A DNA stretch of 64,000 bases from positions 186,001 through 250,000 of the forward strand of contig JAJFKB010000014.1 of assembly GCA_021773395.1 (NCBI GenBank), read 5' to 3'. Below the pieces are notes generated by a model, which saw only the letters and a list, made by a program, of their open reading frames with translations, was not told the origin of the DNA and made no database searches. This document shows, piece after piece, positions 15,593 through 24,687 of the stretch (positions within the stretch are counted from its first letter, which is position 1; every line of letters begins with the position of its first letter). The stretch is from Gammaproteobacteria bacterium. GTDB taxonomy: Bacteria > Pseudomonadota > Gammaproteobacteria > Pseudomonadales > IMCC2047. Made by a program: the position numbers and the translations under genes.

Positions 15593-17490
15593 GTTTTATT
15601 CTCAGGCGTTTCAGTCATTATCTGTGGTGTAAATGTTAGCGAAACCTGTGTGCCACGCAGCTTGCCCGGTTCAATGGTGAGCTTACCATTTAGGGTGCTT
15701 GCCCGCTCTTGCATAATGGACAACCCATAGTGATATTTTTTTGAGGCCGCTGAATCAATGCCGATCCCGTCATCTATGATATCAAAGGTAACGGCGTTAC
15801 CACCGATTTCGTCGCAATGGATCTCTATTTTTGAGGCGCTAGCATGTTTGACAGCGTTGGAAACCGCTTCCCTTACAATCTGTAATACATGGATATCTTC
15901 ATTGGGGGTTAGTTTTTTTGCCAACATATTGTAATTCAGTAAAATAGGTACGCCACTAAATTCAGCAAATTCTTTTGCTGTAGTATCCAAAGCCGCCTGT
16001 AATGATGGATGTGTTATTTGCAGTCGGAATGTATTCAGTAACTCTCTGAGGTTGCGATAAGCTGCGTTTAGCCCATCCTGGAGTTCGTTGCTCACGCCCA
16101 TGATGACCTCTTCATCCGCTTTTCTTTTGAGCAGCGTTTTGAGACGGGTAATCTGCATTTTCAGGTAGGATAGGGACTGCGCCAGAGAATCATGCAGCTC
16201 TCGTGCGATGACAGCTCGTTCTTCAAACAGCATAACCAGTCTTTCCTGCGCATCTTGATGCTGCAGGCTATAGGAGGCTGCCAGCTGGTCAGCTACATTT
16301 TGAATCAACTGCTCTTTCCATTCGCTCTTTCCTTTCTTCGAATCCAGTTCAGTGTACAGATAGCCGTACTGATTTTGTCCTTCCCTGAGCTCAGAAATGA
16401 TCGCTGGAACCCGCTCGTTGGGCAATACTTTCATGGAGGCAAGCAGAGAGGGGGCATTGGCCAGTTGTTCGGGATGAATATTGTCAGTAGTGCCGCAGTT
16501 AACCAGCTCATAGTAATTACTATCGGCAGCCGGTTTATAGCACAATAACAAGTATTTGAGTTCGGCAACTTCTTGCAGTTTTAAAAGGATAGATCGCAGT
16601 ACTTCAGGATTGTTCTCACCAGCCAGTTTTCTGCTGGTATCGTATAGAAACTCAAGAGTCAGGTTGCTTTGGATTAGTTCAGCGGTTTTTTCCGCAACGG
16701 TCTTTTCGAGGCGCTCATATTGGTTAGCAATAGATTCAGCCATTTGGTTATAAGTTTGCGCAAGCAAGCCAAGTTCATCGCGATTAGGATTGTTAGAGCG
16801 CGCTTTGAAATTACCTTGTTTGAACTGGTTCGCCAGCTCCACCAGCTCAGCCAGAGGCAAAATCACCGAAGAGTTTAATAGATACATAACGCCATAGGCG
16901 ACACCGACTGTACAGAACACGCAGAATAGTGTAATTAATCCGAGAATTCTGATTTGTTGCTCTGAATCAATTTGCAGTGCGAGTACGAAATCATCGATAT
17001 TGTCGACAAATTGGTTTACTTGCTGCAGGTATTGATTGCTGAGCGCATTATATTCTGCAGATCCGGGTTGAAATTGCTGCAGTTGATTAAGCATAGGCAC
17101 AATGCGCCTTTTCCATTCAGTTTCAACCAGTTTGTAGGATTTGCCGGGCTCAATATTTTTATCTGAACGTCTGACGTCGTATAGCTGCTCGCTATCAAGC
17201 TGTGCGGAAAAATTTCCAATCAGTTTATCTAGCCGTTTATCGCCTCGTCGAACATCAAACGCTTCTCCCTCGCTGATCAACCGACTTTGTATGGTTAGTA
17301 AAGCGGTACCTATTTGATAAGACTGCATGCGCAAGGATCCGGCAGAATTAACAGCCGCGGCGTGGGTGCCGGCCTGCTGGATTACAAAAATGGCGGCGAT
17401 AATACTGGTGAACGCCAACAGAGTTATGCATGCAATTGCAAAACCAAAGCGTTGGGAAAGTGATTTTTCTGTTGCCCCGTGCTTAATCAT
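15589..17490 (-). CDS. narX: Nitrate/nitrite sensor histidine kinase NarX
   Basis: 633 residues in the NarX order: membrane segment 1 (about 17-39), periplasmic P-box AAVNSAGSLRMQSYQIG at about 45-61 where nitrate binds, a helical periplasmic bundle, membrane segment 2 (about 180-205), HAMP (206-260), a GAF-like central module, the HPK7-type dimer/phosphoacceptor helix ARELHDSLAQSLSYLK with H433, and a HATPase with EAVSNAVKHA. It senses periplasmic nitrate or nitrite and phosphorylates NarL. No good ribosome site precedes the ATG at 17490; instead a 13-bp-arm palindrome sits 17-46 bp upstream, listed separately. Confidence 0.95.
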   Translation of the reverse strand: MIKHGATEKSLSQRFGFAIACITLLAFTSIIAAIFVIQQAGTHAAAVNSAGSLRMQSYQIGTALLTIQSRLISEGEAFDVRRGDKRLDKLIGNFSAQLDSEQLYDVRRSDKNIEPGKSYKLVETEWKRRIVPMLNQLQQFQPGSAEYNALSNQYLQQVNQFVDNIDDFVLALQIDSEQQIRILGLITLFCVFCTVGVAYGVMYLLNSSVILPLAELVELANQFKQGNFKARSNNPNRDELGLLAQTYNQMAESIANQYERLEKTVAEKTAELIQSNLTLEFLYDTSRKLAGENNPEVLRSILLKLQEVAELKYLLLCYKPAADSNYYELVNCGTTDNIHPEQLANAPSLLASMKVLPNERVPAIISELREGQNQYGYLYTELDSKKGKSEWKEQLIQNVADQLAASYSLQHQDAQERLVMLFEERAVIARELHDSLAQSLSYLKMQITRLKTLLKRKADEEVIMGVSNELQDGLNAAYRNLRELLNTFRLQITHPSLQAALDTTAKEFAEFSGVPILLNYNMLAKKLTPNEDIHVLQIVREAVSNAVKHASASKIEIHCDEIGGNAVTFDIIDDGIGIDSAASKKYHYGLSIMQERASTLNGKLTIEPGKLRGTQVSLTFTPQIMTETPENKT

Positions 17491-17506
17491 TAAGTTGGTC
17501 GCTTAA

Positions 17507-17536
17507 TTGTTACTACCAAATAGTTGGTAGTAACAA
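17507..17536. promoter_or_regulatory. 30-bp palindrome upstream of narX with a NarL-like core
   Basis: Perfect 13-bp arms TTGTTACTACCAA (17507-17519) and TTGGTAGTAACAA (17524-17536) separated by ATAG. The inner part reads TACCAAA-TA-GTTGGTA (17514-17529), a 7-2-7 NarL-like arrangement with 6 of 7 consensus bases in each heptamer. It could be a NarL autoregulatory operator or, if transcribed, a leader hairpin just before the narX start codon. Confidence 0.6.
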
Positions 17537-17606
17537 ATTGTCCCTGTTTTGTTTCGAAAAATTATTTAACGCTATGATTAAAAAGGATTATTCGTATTTT
17601 TTATGC

Positions 17607-17622
17607 TACCACTTTAGTGGTA
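17607..17622. promoter_or_regulatory. Perfect NarL 7-2-7 site upstream of narK1
   Basis: TACCACT (17607-17613), TT, AGTGGTA (17616-17622): two identical inverted consensus heptamers. The centre lies about 94 bp before the predicted narK1 transcription start and 53 bp before the FNR box centre, nearly the same spacing as at the porin promoter. Confidence 0.85.
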
Positions 17623-17660
17623 TTTCATCTAGTTTCGACGGCTACGTCGCATGCTCATAC

Positions 17661-17709
17661 TTGATTTATGTCAATAGCCCCCACTTCTTGTCGCTATATA
17701 TTCGGCACT
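17661..17709 (+). promoter_or_regulatory. Class II FNR/Anr-dependent promoter of narK1
   Basis: TTGAT-TTAT-GTCAA at 17661-17674 is an FNR box with one change in the right half. A TATATT -10 follows at 17697-17702 after exactly 22 bp, predicting a start near 17709 and a box centre at -41.5. The expected narK1 leader is about 47 nt to ATG 17756. Confidence 0.82.
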
Positions 17710-17755
17710 GCAACATTTTCACTTAGTCCTTATGAGTTATTCTGAGGAGCACTCA

Positions 17756-19003
17756 ATGGTAGCAGAATCTTCCAAAAAATGGTCAGTGCTGACCATGAAT
17801 ACATTGGCTTTCGCCTGTAACTTTGCAGTGTGGACCATGTTTTCAATTATCGGTATAAAAATTAAAGACGAGTTGGGTCTTACTGATACGGAGTTTGGGG
17901 TGTTGGTGGCTACTCCAATTCTGACCGGATCGATTACCCGTTTACCTCTCGGTCTATTAACTGATCGTTTTGGCGGTCGCATCGTATTTTTTATTCAAAT
18001 GTTACTGGTAGCAATACCTACTTACGGTCTGGCCTTTGCGACTGAGTACTGGCAATACGTCACGATTGGCCTGTTTGTGGGATTGGCTGGCGGCTCTTTT
18101 GCGATAGGTATTGCTTATACCTCTGCGTGGTTTGAAAAGGAACGCCAGGGTACGGCAATGGGTATTTTCGGTGCAGGTAACGCTGGTGCTGCCATCACTA
18201 ACCTGATCGCGCCTACAATTGTGATAGCTGCTGGTTGGCGCATGGTGCCCCAGGTTTATTCGATCTCTATGATAGTCATGGCGATTTTGTTCTGGCTGTT
18301 CACTTATAACGATCCTCACCAGCAGGAGCGCGTGCGATCCGGCACGCATAAATCGATGAAGGACCAGCTAGCGCCATTAAAAGAACTGCGTGTCTGGCGT
18401 TTTGGACTTTACTACTATTTTGTATTCGGTGGCTTCGTTGCCTTGGCCTTGTGGTTGCCTAAATACTATGTCGGTGAATATGGTATGGATCTGAAAACGG
18501 CGTCTTTTATTACCATGCTGTTTACGCTGCCTTCCGGATTAATTCGTGCTGCCGGCGGTTGGGCATCAGATAAAGTGGGAGCGAGAGCGGTCAATTGGTG
18601 GGTGTTCTGGATATCCATGGCTTGCCTGTTCTTCCTGTCGTATCCGCAAACCAGCATGATTATTCATGGTATTGAAGGGGATATTTCCTTTGAGGTTGGG
18701 CTGAATGTGTGGGTGTTCACTGCCTTGGTGTTTGTGGTGGGTATTGCACAAGGATTTGGTAAGGCCAGTGTTTACCGCATTATCCATGATTATTATCCCG
18801 ACAATATGGGTTCTGTCGGAGGCATGGTCGGTGTGATTGGTGGTTTGGGAGGGTTCACTCTGCCTATCTTCTTTGGCATTTTGTCCGATGCATTCAATGT
18901 TCGTAGCTCCTGCTTCATGCTGATGTTTGGGCTCGTGGCTGTCTGTTTGATCTGGATGAACTATGCCATCTTGCAGCTGAAACGGGAAAGCGATCTGTTG
19001 TAA
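17756..19003 (+). CDS. narK1: Nitrate/nitrite transporter, MFS NNP family, short type
   Basis: I choose ATG 17756 (415 residues) because GAGGAG at 17744-17749 lies 6 nt before it; ATG 17732 has no ribosome site. Twelve membrane segments are predicted. NNP features are present: the substrate arginine R62 in SITRLPLG, a second arginine in IRAAGGWASDK, and the glycine-rich nitrate signatures GAGNAGAA and GGMVGVIGGLGGF. The compact form without a large loop fits type I NarK, usually a nitrate/proton symporter. It is the first gene of the nar run and has a NarL plus FNR promoter. A terminator-like hairpin separates it from narK2. Confidence 0.92.
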   Translation: MVAESSKKWSVLTMNTLAFACNFAVWTMFSIIGIKIKDELGLTDTEFGVLVATPILTGSITRLPLGLLTDRFGGRIVFFIQMLLVAIPTYGLAFATEYWQYVTIGLFVGLAGGSFAIGIAYTSAWFEKERQGTAMGIFGAGNAGAAITNLIAPTIVIAAGWRMVPQVYSISMIVMAILFWLFTYNDPHQQERVRSGTHKSMKDQLAPLKELRVWRFGLYYYFVFGGFVALALWLPKYYVGEYGMDLKTASFITMLFTLPSGLIRAAGGWASDKVGARAVNWWVFWISMACLFFLSYPQTSMIIHGIEGDISFEVGLNVWVFTALVFVVGIAQGFGKASVYRIIHDYYPDNMGSVGGMVGVIGGLGGFTLPIFFGILSDAFNVRSSCFMLMFGLVAVCLIWMNYAILQLKRESDLL

Positions 19004-19007
19004 TTGA

Positions 19008-19041
19008 AAAACTCCCGCAAATTCATATCTGCGGGAGTTTT
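19008..19041 (+). terminator. Hairpin terminator or attenuator between narK1 and narK2
   Basis: Arms AAAACTCCCGCA (19008-19019) and TGCGGGAGTTTT (19030-19041) pair perfectly over 12 bp with a 10-nt loop; the T run is the end of the right arm. It should stop part of the transcription from the narK1 promoter. No separate FNR-type promoter is visible before narK2, so partial read-through is expected. Confidence 0.75.
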
Positions 19042-19094
19042 AGTTAAAAAATTTTTATTTAAACAAGACTATAAATACGAAGCTGGAGAGACAT

Positions 19095-20771
19095 ATGTCT
19101 GAAATTAATAAATGGGAACCTGAAGATCCCGCTTTTTGGGAATCGACAGGTAAAAAAGTCGCAAACAGGAACCTGTGGATTTCTATTCCCAGCCTGCTTT
19201 GTGGCTTTGCCATCTGGTTGTACTGGGGGATTATTACCGTACAGATGCTGAACTTGGGCTTTGAGTTTGAAAAGTCCGAGCTATTTACACTGATGGCGAT
19301 TGCCGGGCTAACAGGAGCCACCCTTCGTATTCCCAGCAGTTTCTTCATCCGCCTTTGTGGTGGCCGTAATACGATATTTTTTACCACTGCTTTATTAATG
19401 ATTCCTGCTTTTGGCACTGGCTTGGCACTTCAGGATAAAAATACACCGTTATGGGTATTCCAGTTGTTGGCCCTGCTATCCGGTTTTGGGGGCGGTAACT
19501 TTGCTTCCTCGATGTCCAATATCAGTTTCTTTTTCCCAAAAAAGATACAGGGCTTGGCGCTTGGTTTGAATGCCGGGCTAGGTAATTTTGGTGTAACCAC
19601 TATGCAGATTCTGGTACCACTCGTCATGACCTTTGGTCTGTTTGGCGGATTAGGTGGCGAGTCTATGGTATTACAAAGCTCCAGTGGTACTTTGATTGGT
19701 AAAATTTCAGCAGGTACTGAAACCTATATCCAAAACGCTGGCTTTGTCTGGTTGTTGATTTTAATACCGCTTGCCTTTGCCGGCTGGTTTGGTATGAATA
19801 ATCTAAAAGTGGAACATGTTTCGCCGGACATCGGTAACCCTGTAACCAGTTTTGCGATTATTATCGGCATGATGTCGATTGGTCTGTTTACCGCTGCAGG
19901 TGGTCTCTGGCTGATTTTGCCAGCCAGCGCAAATGGTTCGGGATTTAATGTTCCTAAAGAATTGGTATTGGTGGCGGTGGTTGCGTTGACAGTTTCTCTG
20001 TTGAAAATCATTCCAGGTGATATTAAAACCAGTTTGAATCGGCAGTTTAAAATTTTTGATAATCGCCACACCTGGATCATGAGTATTATTTATACCATGA
20101 CTTTCGGGTCGTTTATCGGATTTTCGGCTGCCTTCCCGTTGGCAATTAAAGTCATATTTGGCTATACCCACGTTATGGGGCCTGATGGCGTCTTGGTTCA
20201 TGATGCGGCAAATCCGAATGGTCCGAGCGCATTGATGTACGCCTGGATGGGACCCTTTATCGGCGCTTTGATTCGCCCCGTGGGTGGCTGGATTGCAGAC
20301 AAGATGGGGGGTGCCTGGGTAACCCACATATGTTCTGCTGTTATGGTGGTATCGGCTATCGGTGCCGCTCACTACATGAAGGCAGCCTATAATTCGGCTA
20401 CACCTGAAGAATACTTTGTGCAATTCTTCCTGCTGTTTCTGGTATTATTCGCGGCGACTGGAATAGGCAACGGCTCCACCTTCCGCACCATCGCCATGGT
20501 ATTCGATAAAGAGCAGGCAGGCCCGGCGTTAGGTTGGACTTCGGCGGTAGCCGCATACGGTGCATTCTACATCCCGAAAGTGTTTGGCGAGCAAATTCAG
20601 GCAACTACGCCTGAAAACGCACTTTATGGTTTTGCTGCCTTCTATGCGCTTTGTATTTTGATCAACTGGTGGTTTTATTTGCGCAAGGATAGAAAGCAAG
20701 TTCTCGTCTGTTGTCCGAAATGTAACGAAGAGTTCAGTTTGAAAAGCGATAATGAATTCTATAACCCCTAA
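19095..20771 (+). CDS. narK2: Nitrate/nitrite transporter NarK, long form with extra membrane segments
   Basis: 558 residues; the N-terminal segment WEPEDPAFWESTGKKVANRN and later NFASSMSNISFFFPKK and TFGSFIGFSAAFPL align with E. coli NarK, a nitrate/nitrite antiporter. Substrate arginines appear as R78 (LRIPSS) and in LIRPVGGW. It is about 95 residues longer than E. coli NarK (463). The extra length is mainly an insertion at about 243-315 between the two six-helix halves, containing two hydrophobic stretches (about 251-275 and 287-306), which suggests 14 membrane segments. A polar tail of about 25 residues ends the protein and contains CCPKC (C539, C540, C543). It probably exports nitrite in exchange for nitrate. 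Confidence 0.9.
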   Translation: MSEINKWEPEDPAFWESTGKKVANRNLWISIPSLLCGFAIWLYWGIITVQMLNLGFEFEKSELFTLMAIAGLTGATLRIPSSFFIRLCGGRNTIFFTTALLMIPAFGTGLALQDKNTPLWVFQLLALLSGFGGGNFASSMSNISFFFPKKIQGLALGLNAGLGNFGVTTMQILVPLVMTFGLFGGLGGESMVLQSSSGTLIGKISAGTETYIQNAGFVWLLILIPLAFAGWFGMNNLKVEHVSPDIGNPVTSFAIIIGMMSIGLFTAAGGLWLILPASANGSGFNVPKELVLVAVVALTVSLLKIIPGDIKTSLNRQFKIFDNRHTWIMSIIYTMTFGSFIGFSAAFPLAIKVIFGYTHVMGPDGVLVHDAANPNGPSALMYAWMGPFIGALIRPVGGWIADKMGGAWVTHICSAVMVVSAIGAAHYMKAAYNSATPEEYFVQFFLLFLVLFAATGIGNGSTFRTIAMVFDKEQAGPALGWTSAVAAYGAFYIPKVFGEQIQATTPENALYGFAAFYALCILINWWFYLRKDRKQVLVCCPKCNEEFSLKSDNEFYNP

Positions 20772-20793
20772 GATTGATGAATGTGGAAATATG

Positions 20794-20827
20794 CCCGTCT
20801 GGTAGCACATATATTGCTGCGGACGGG
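20794..20827 (+). other. Stem-loop between narK2 and narG
   Basis: CCCGTC (20794-20799) pairs with GACGGG (20822-20827), and AGCA (20804-20807) with TGCT (20815-20818) inside. There is no T run, so it is not a standard terminator. It may be an RNA processing or stability element in the nar transcript. Confidence 0.45.
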
Positions 20828-20895
20828 TTGCCTGTAAGTGGATTTGAGGGGAGAACGTCTCCTCGTTAAATGAGCGATAAGTAGAGATTTATGTT

Positions 20896-23800
20896 ATGAG
20901 TCACTTTCTTGATAGATTGCAGTTTTTTAAGAAAAAACAGGGTGAATTCGCCGATGGTCATGGTGATACCACCAATGAAAGCAGGGAATGGGAAAACAGT
21001 TATCGACAGCGTTGGCAGCACGACAAAATTGTGCGCTCCACGCACGGTGTCAACTGTACCGGATCCTGTAGCTGGAAAATTTACGTAAAAAACGGCCTGA
21101 TTACCTGGGAAACTCAGCAGACCGATTACCCGCGTACCCGTAACGACTTGCCAAACCATGAGCCACGCGGTTGTCCTCGTGGTGCCAGCTACTCCTGGTA
21201 TATTTATAGTGCTAACCGCTTACGCTATCCGATGGTTCGTAAGCCACTGCTGAAACTATGGAGAGAAGCGCGCCTGTCACATTCGAATCCAGTGAAAGCA
21301 TGGGGCTCTATAGTCGAAGATTCAGCGAAAGCGATCTCCTACAAATCGAAACGTGGTCTCGGCGGTTTTGTCCGCTCATCCTGGGATGAGGTCAACGAAA
21401 TTATCGCAGCTGCGAACGTGTATACCACCAAAACCTTTGGTCCAGACCGAGTAGTCGGTTTCTCACCAATCCCGGCTATGTCAATGGTTTCCTACGCTGC
21501 TGGCTCGCGCTACCTGTCCTTGATTGGTGGCGTTTGTATGAGCTTCTACGATTGGTACTGCGATTTGCCTCCCTCATCACCGATGGTGTGGGGTGAGCAG
21601 ACTGACGTCCCGGAATCGGCGGACTGGTATAACTCCAATTACATCATTGCCTGGGGCTCAAATGTACCTCAGACGCGCACTCCGGATGCTCACTTTTTTA
21701 CCGAAGTGCGTTATAAAGGTGCAAAAACAGTTTCCGTTACGCCCGATTATTCGGAAGTGGCGAAACTTACAGATTTATGGCTCAACCCTAAGCAGGGTAC
21801 TGATGCGGCTTTAGGTATGGCCTTCGGTCATGTGATTCTGAAGGAATTCCACTTGGAAAATCCCAGTGAATATTTCACTGACTACGTGCGTCGCTATTCG
21901 GATATGCCGATGCTGGTGCTGTTGGAAGAGCATGATAATGGCACACTGAAGCCAACCCGTTTTATTCGCGCATCTGATTTGGCGGAAAACCTGGGTCAGG
22001 ACAATAACCCGGAATGGAAAACCATCGCCTATGACGAAACCAGTGGTGAACTGGTGTCTCCGCTCGGTTCTATCGGTTATCGCTGGGGAGAAGCGGGTAA
22101 GTGGAATATTGAAGCTCGTGAAGGTAAAGAGGGTAAAGACACCCGGCTGCAGCTTTCATTGGTCGATGGTGAAGCAAACACCGTTTCAGTCTCCTTCCCG
22201 CACTTTGCCGCGGATCAAAGCAACGAATACTGGAACTACTGCGAGCACGATGAAGTGCTGCCACGCAATGTACCTGCGCGTGATTTACAGTTGGCAGATG
22301 GTAGCAGCGTTAAGGTTGCCACAGTATTTGATTTAACCATTGCAAACTATGGTATTGATCGTGGTTTGGGTGGTGGCAATGTCGCTTCCAGCTATGACGA
22401 TCTGATTCCTTTTACACCGGCTTGGCAGGAAAATATTACTGGTGTGTCGCGTGAGAAAGTTATCCAGGTAGCGCGTGAATTTGCGGATAACGCAAACAAA
22501 ACCAAGGGTCGCTCCATGATCATTGTGGGCGCAGCGATGAACCACTGGTATCACATGGACATGAACTATCGTGGTTTGATCAACATGTTGATCATGTGTG
22601 GTTGTGTTGGTCAAACCGGTGGTGGTTGGGCACACTATGTGGGTCAGGAAAAACTCCGTCCACAAACCGGCTGGACACCACTGGCCTTTGCCCTGGATTG
22701 GCATAGACCACCACGTCATATGAACTCTACCTCTTTCTTCTATAATCACAGCTCGCAATGGCGTCATGAAAAGGTCAGTATTCATGAAGTGCTGTCGCCG
22801 ATGGTAGATAAATCACAGTACCCCGAAGCGATGCTGGATTACAATATTAAGTCAGAGCGATTGGGTTGGCTGCCGAGCGCACCACAATTAAATCGTAATC
22901 CGCTGCAAATCACCAAAGATGCGGAGGCCGCTGGAAAAGATCCAAAAGATTACCTGGTTGAGCAACTGAAAAGCGGCGATATTCGCTTTTCAGCAGAGCA
23001 GCCCGATAGTCCGGAAAACTTTCCGCGTAACATGTTTATCTGGCGTTCAAACCTGCTGGGTTCCTCCGGTAAAGGGCATGAATATATGCTCAAATACCTG
23101 CTGGGCACCAATAACGGTGTCATGAACGGTGATAATGGCAAGAGTGGCGGGATTATCCCTAAGGAAGCCGAATGGGTTGTTGATGGCGCCACCGGAAAAC
23201 TGGATTTGGTAACGACTTTGGATTTCCGTATGTCATCGACCTGTCTGTATTCCGATATCGTATTGCCGACGGCGACCTGGTACGAAAAAGATGACCTGAA
23301 TACTTCGGACATGCACCCCTTCATCCACCCACTGTCCAAAGCGGCAGATCCGGCCTGGGAAGCACGTTCAGATTGGGATATATACAAAGGTATTGCGAAG
23401 AAATTCTCTGAAGTAGCCGAGGGCAACCTGGGCGTGGAAAAGGATATCGTCACGATTCCGATGCAACACGACACTCCCGGTGAATTGGCGCAGGCAATCG
23501 ACGTGCTGGACTGGAAAAAAGGTGAGTGTGAATTAATTCCAGGAAAGACTGCACCGAATATGGTAGTGGTTGAGCGGGATTATCCGAACACCTATAAGAA
23601 GTTCACTTCGGTCGGCCCCTTGCTTGAATCAGCCGGTAACGGCGGTAAAGGGATTGGTTGGAACACCGACGAGGAAGTCGAATTTCTGCGTGATCTCAAC
23701 TATCGCGTGACGGAAGAGGGTGTGAGCAAAGGACAACCGCGCATTGAAAGTGCGATTGACGCGGCGGAAATGATTCTGACTCTTGCGCCGGAAACCAACG

Positions 23801-24675
23801 GAAATGTGGCGGTCAAAGCCTGGGGTGCGCTGGGTAAAATTACCGGACGCGACCATAAGCATCTGGCTGAACCCAAGCACGAAGAGAAGATTCGCTTCCG
23901 TGATATTCAGGCACAGCCTCGTAAGATTATTTCTTCGCCCACCTGGTCTGGATTGGAAGACGAGCATGTCAGCTATAACGCCGGTTATACCAACGTTCAC
24001 GAATATATCCCCTGGCGCACGCTCACTGGACGCCAACAGTTCTATCAGGATCACCAATGGATGCAGGCATTCGGCGAGCAGATGATCTCCTATCGTCCGC
24101 CGGTCAATACCAAAACCATTGAAGGGGTCAAGGGTAAAAAACCCAACGGTAATAAAGAGATCGTGTTGAACTGGATTACTCCGCACCAGAAATGGGGTAT
24201 TCACAGTACGTACTCGGACAACTTGATCATGCTGACCTTGAACCGTGGTGGTCCGATTATTTGGATGTCTGAAGTCGACGCTAAAAAGGTGGACTTGGAA
24301 GACAACGATTGGGTTGAAGTATTCAATGTCAACGGCGCAATTACCTGTCGTGTGGTAGTGAGCCAGCGTGTCAACGAAGGTATGACGATGATGTACCACG
24401 CCCAGGAGCGGATCGTGAACGTGCCGGGTTCCGAAACAACAGGTACCCGCGGTGGACACCACAACTCGGTAACCCGTGTGATCATGAAACCAACGCATAT
24501 GATCGGTGGTTATGCACAGCAGTCCTACGGTTTTAACTACTACGGCACTGTAGGCTGTAACCGTGATGAATTTGTGGTGGTACGCAAAATGAATAAAGTA
24601 GATTGGCTGGACGACACTGAGACCGGCGGTCTTGGTGGGGATGCATTGCCACAACCACTACCTCAAGACGTTTAA
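20896..24675 (+). CDS. narG: Respiratory nitrate reductase alpha subunit NarG
   Basis: 1259 residues, full length for membrane-bound nitrate reductase. It binds the bis-MGD molybdenum cofactor and the FS0 cluster and reduces nitrate to nitrite on the cytoplasmic side. Cluster ligands are H50, C54, C58 and C93 (HGVNCTGSC...RGCPRG), each one residue beyond the E. coli positions; the molybdenum aspartate is D223 in WYCDLPPSSP. The N-terminal MSHFLDRLQFFKKKQG is the usual short NarI-contacting tail rather than an export signal. narH follows 12 bp later and narJ and narI complete the operon. Confidence 0.98.
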   Translation: MSHFLDRLQFFKKKQGEFADGHGDTTNESREWENSYRQRWQHDKIVRSTHGVNCTGSCSWKIYVKNGLITWETQQTDYPRTRNDLPNHEPRGCPRGASYSWYIYSANRLRYPMVRKPLLKLWREARLSHSNPVKAWGSIVEDSAKAISYKSKRGLGGFVRSSWDEVNEIIAAANVYTTKTFGPDRVVGFSPIPAMSMVSYAAGSRYLSLIGGVCMSFYDWYCDLPPSSPMVWGEQTDVPESADWYNSNYIIAWGSNVPQTRTPDAHFFTEVRYKGAKTVSVTPDYSEVAKLTDLWLNPKQGTDAALGMAFGHVILKEFHLENPSEYFTDYVRRYSDMPMLVLLEEHDNGTLKPTRFIRASDLAENLGQDNNPEWKTIAYDETSGELVSPLGSIGYRWGEAGKWNIEAREGKEGKDTRLQLSLVDGEANTVSVSFPHFAADQSNEYWNYCEHDEVLPRNVPARDLQLADGSSVKVATVFDLTIANYGIDRGLGGGNVASSYDDLIPFTPAWQENITGVSREKVIQVAREFADNANKTKGRSMIIVGAAMNHWYHMDMNYRGLINMLIMCGCVGQTGGGWAHYVGQEKLRPQTGWTPLAFALDWHRPPRHMNSTSFFYNHSSQWRHEKVSIHEVLSPMVDKSQYPEAMLDYNIKSERLGWLPSAPQLNRNPLQITKDAEAAGKDPKDYLVEQLKSGDIRFSAEQPDSPENFPRNMFIWRSNLLGSSGKGHEYMLKYLLGTNNGVMNGDNGKSGGIIPKEAEWVVDGATGKLDLVTTLDFRMSSTCLYSDIVLPTATWYEKDDLNTSDMHPFIHPLSKAADPAWEARSDWDIYKGIAKKFSEVAEGNLGVEKDIVTIPMQHDTPGELAQAIDVLDWKKGECELIPGKTAPNMVVVERDYPNTYKKFTSVGPLLESAGNGGKGIGWNTDEEVEFLRDLNYRVTEEGVSKGQPRIESAIDAAEMILTLAPETNGNVAVKAWGALGKITGRDHKHLAEPKHEEKIRFRDIQAQPRKIISSPTWSGLEDEHVSYNAGYTNVHEYIPWRTLTGRQQFYQDHQWMQAFGEQMISYRPPVNTKTIEGVKGKKPNGNKEIVLNWITPHQKWGIHSTYSDNLIMLTLNRGGPIIWMSEVDAKKVDLEDNDWVEVFNVNGAITCRVVVSQRVNEGMTMMYHAQERIVNVPGSETTGTRGGHHNSVTRVIMKPTHMIGGYAQQSYGFNYYGTVGCNRDEFVVVRKMNKVDWLDDTETGGLGGDALPQPLPQDV

Positions 24676-24687
24676 GGAGGCTGCACA

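Noticed and set aside
17538-17726. 62-codon forward frame before narK1
   Set aside because: It lies across the NarL site, FNR box and -10 of the narK1 promoter and has no ribosome site.
20896-24675. Long reverse-strand frames within narG (for example 23629-24654, 341 codons)
   Set aside because: They are antisense shadows of narG codon bias; they have no recognisable domains and no ribosome site.
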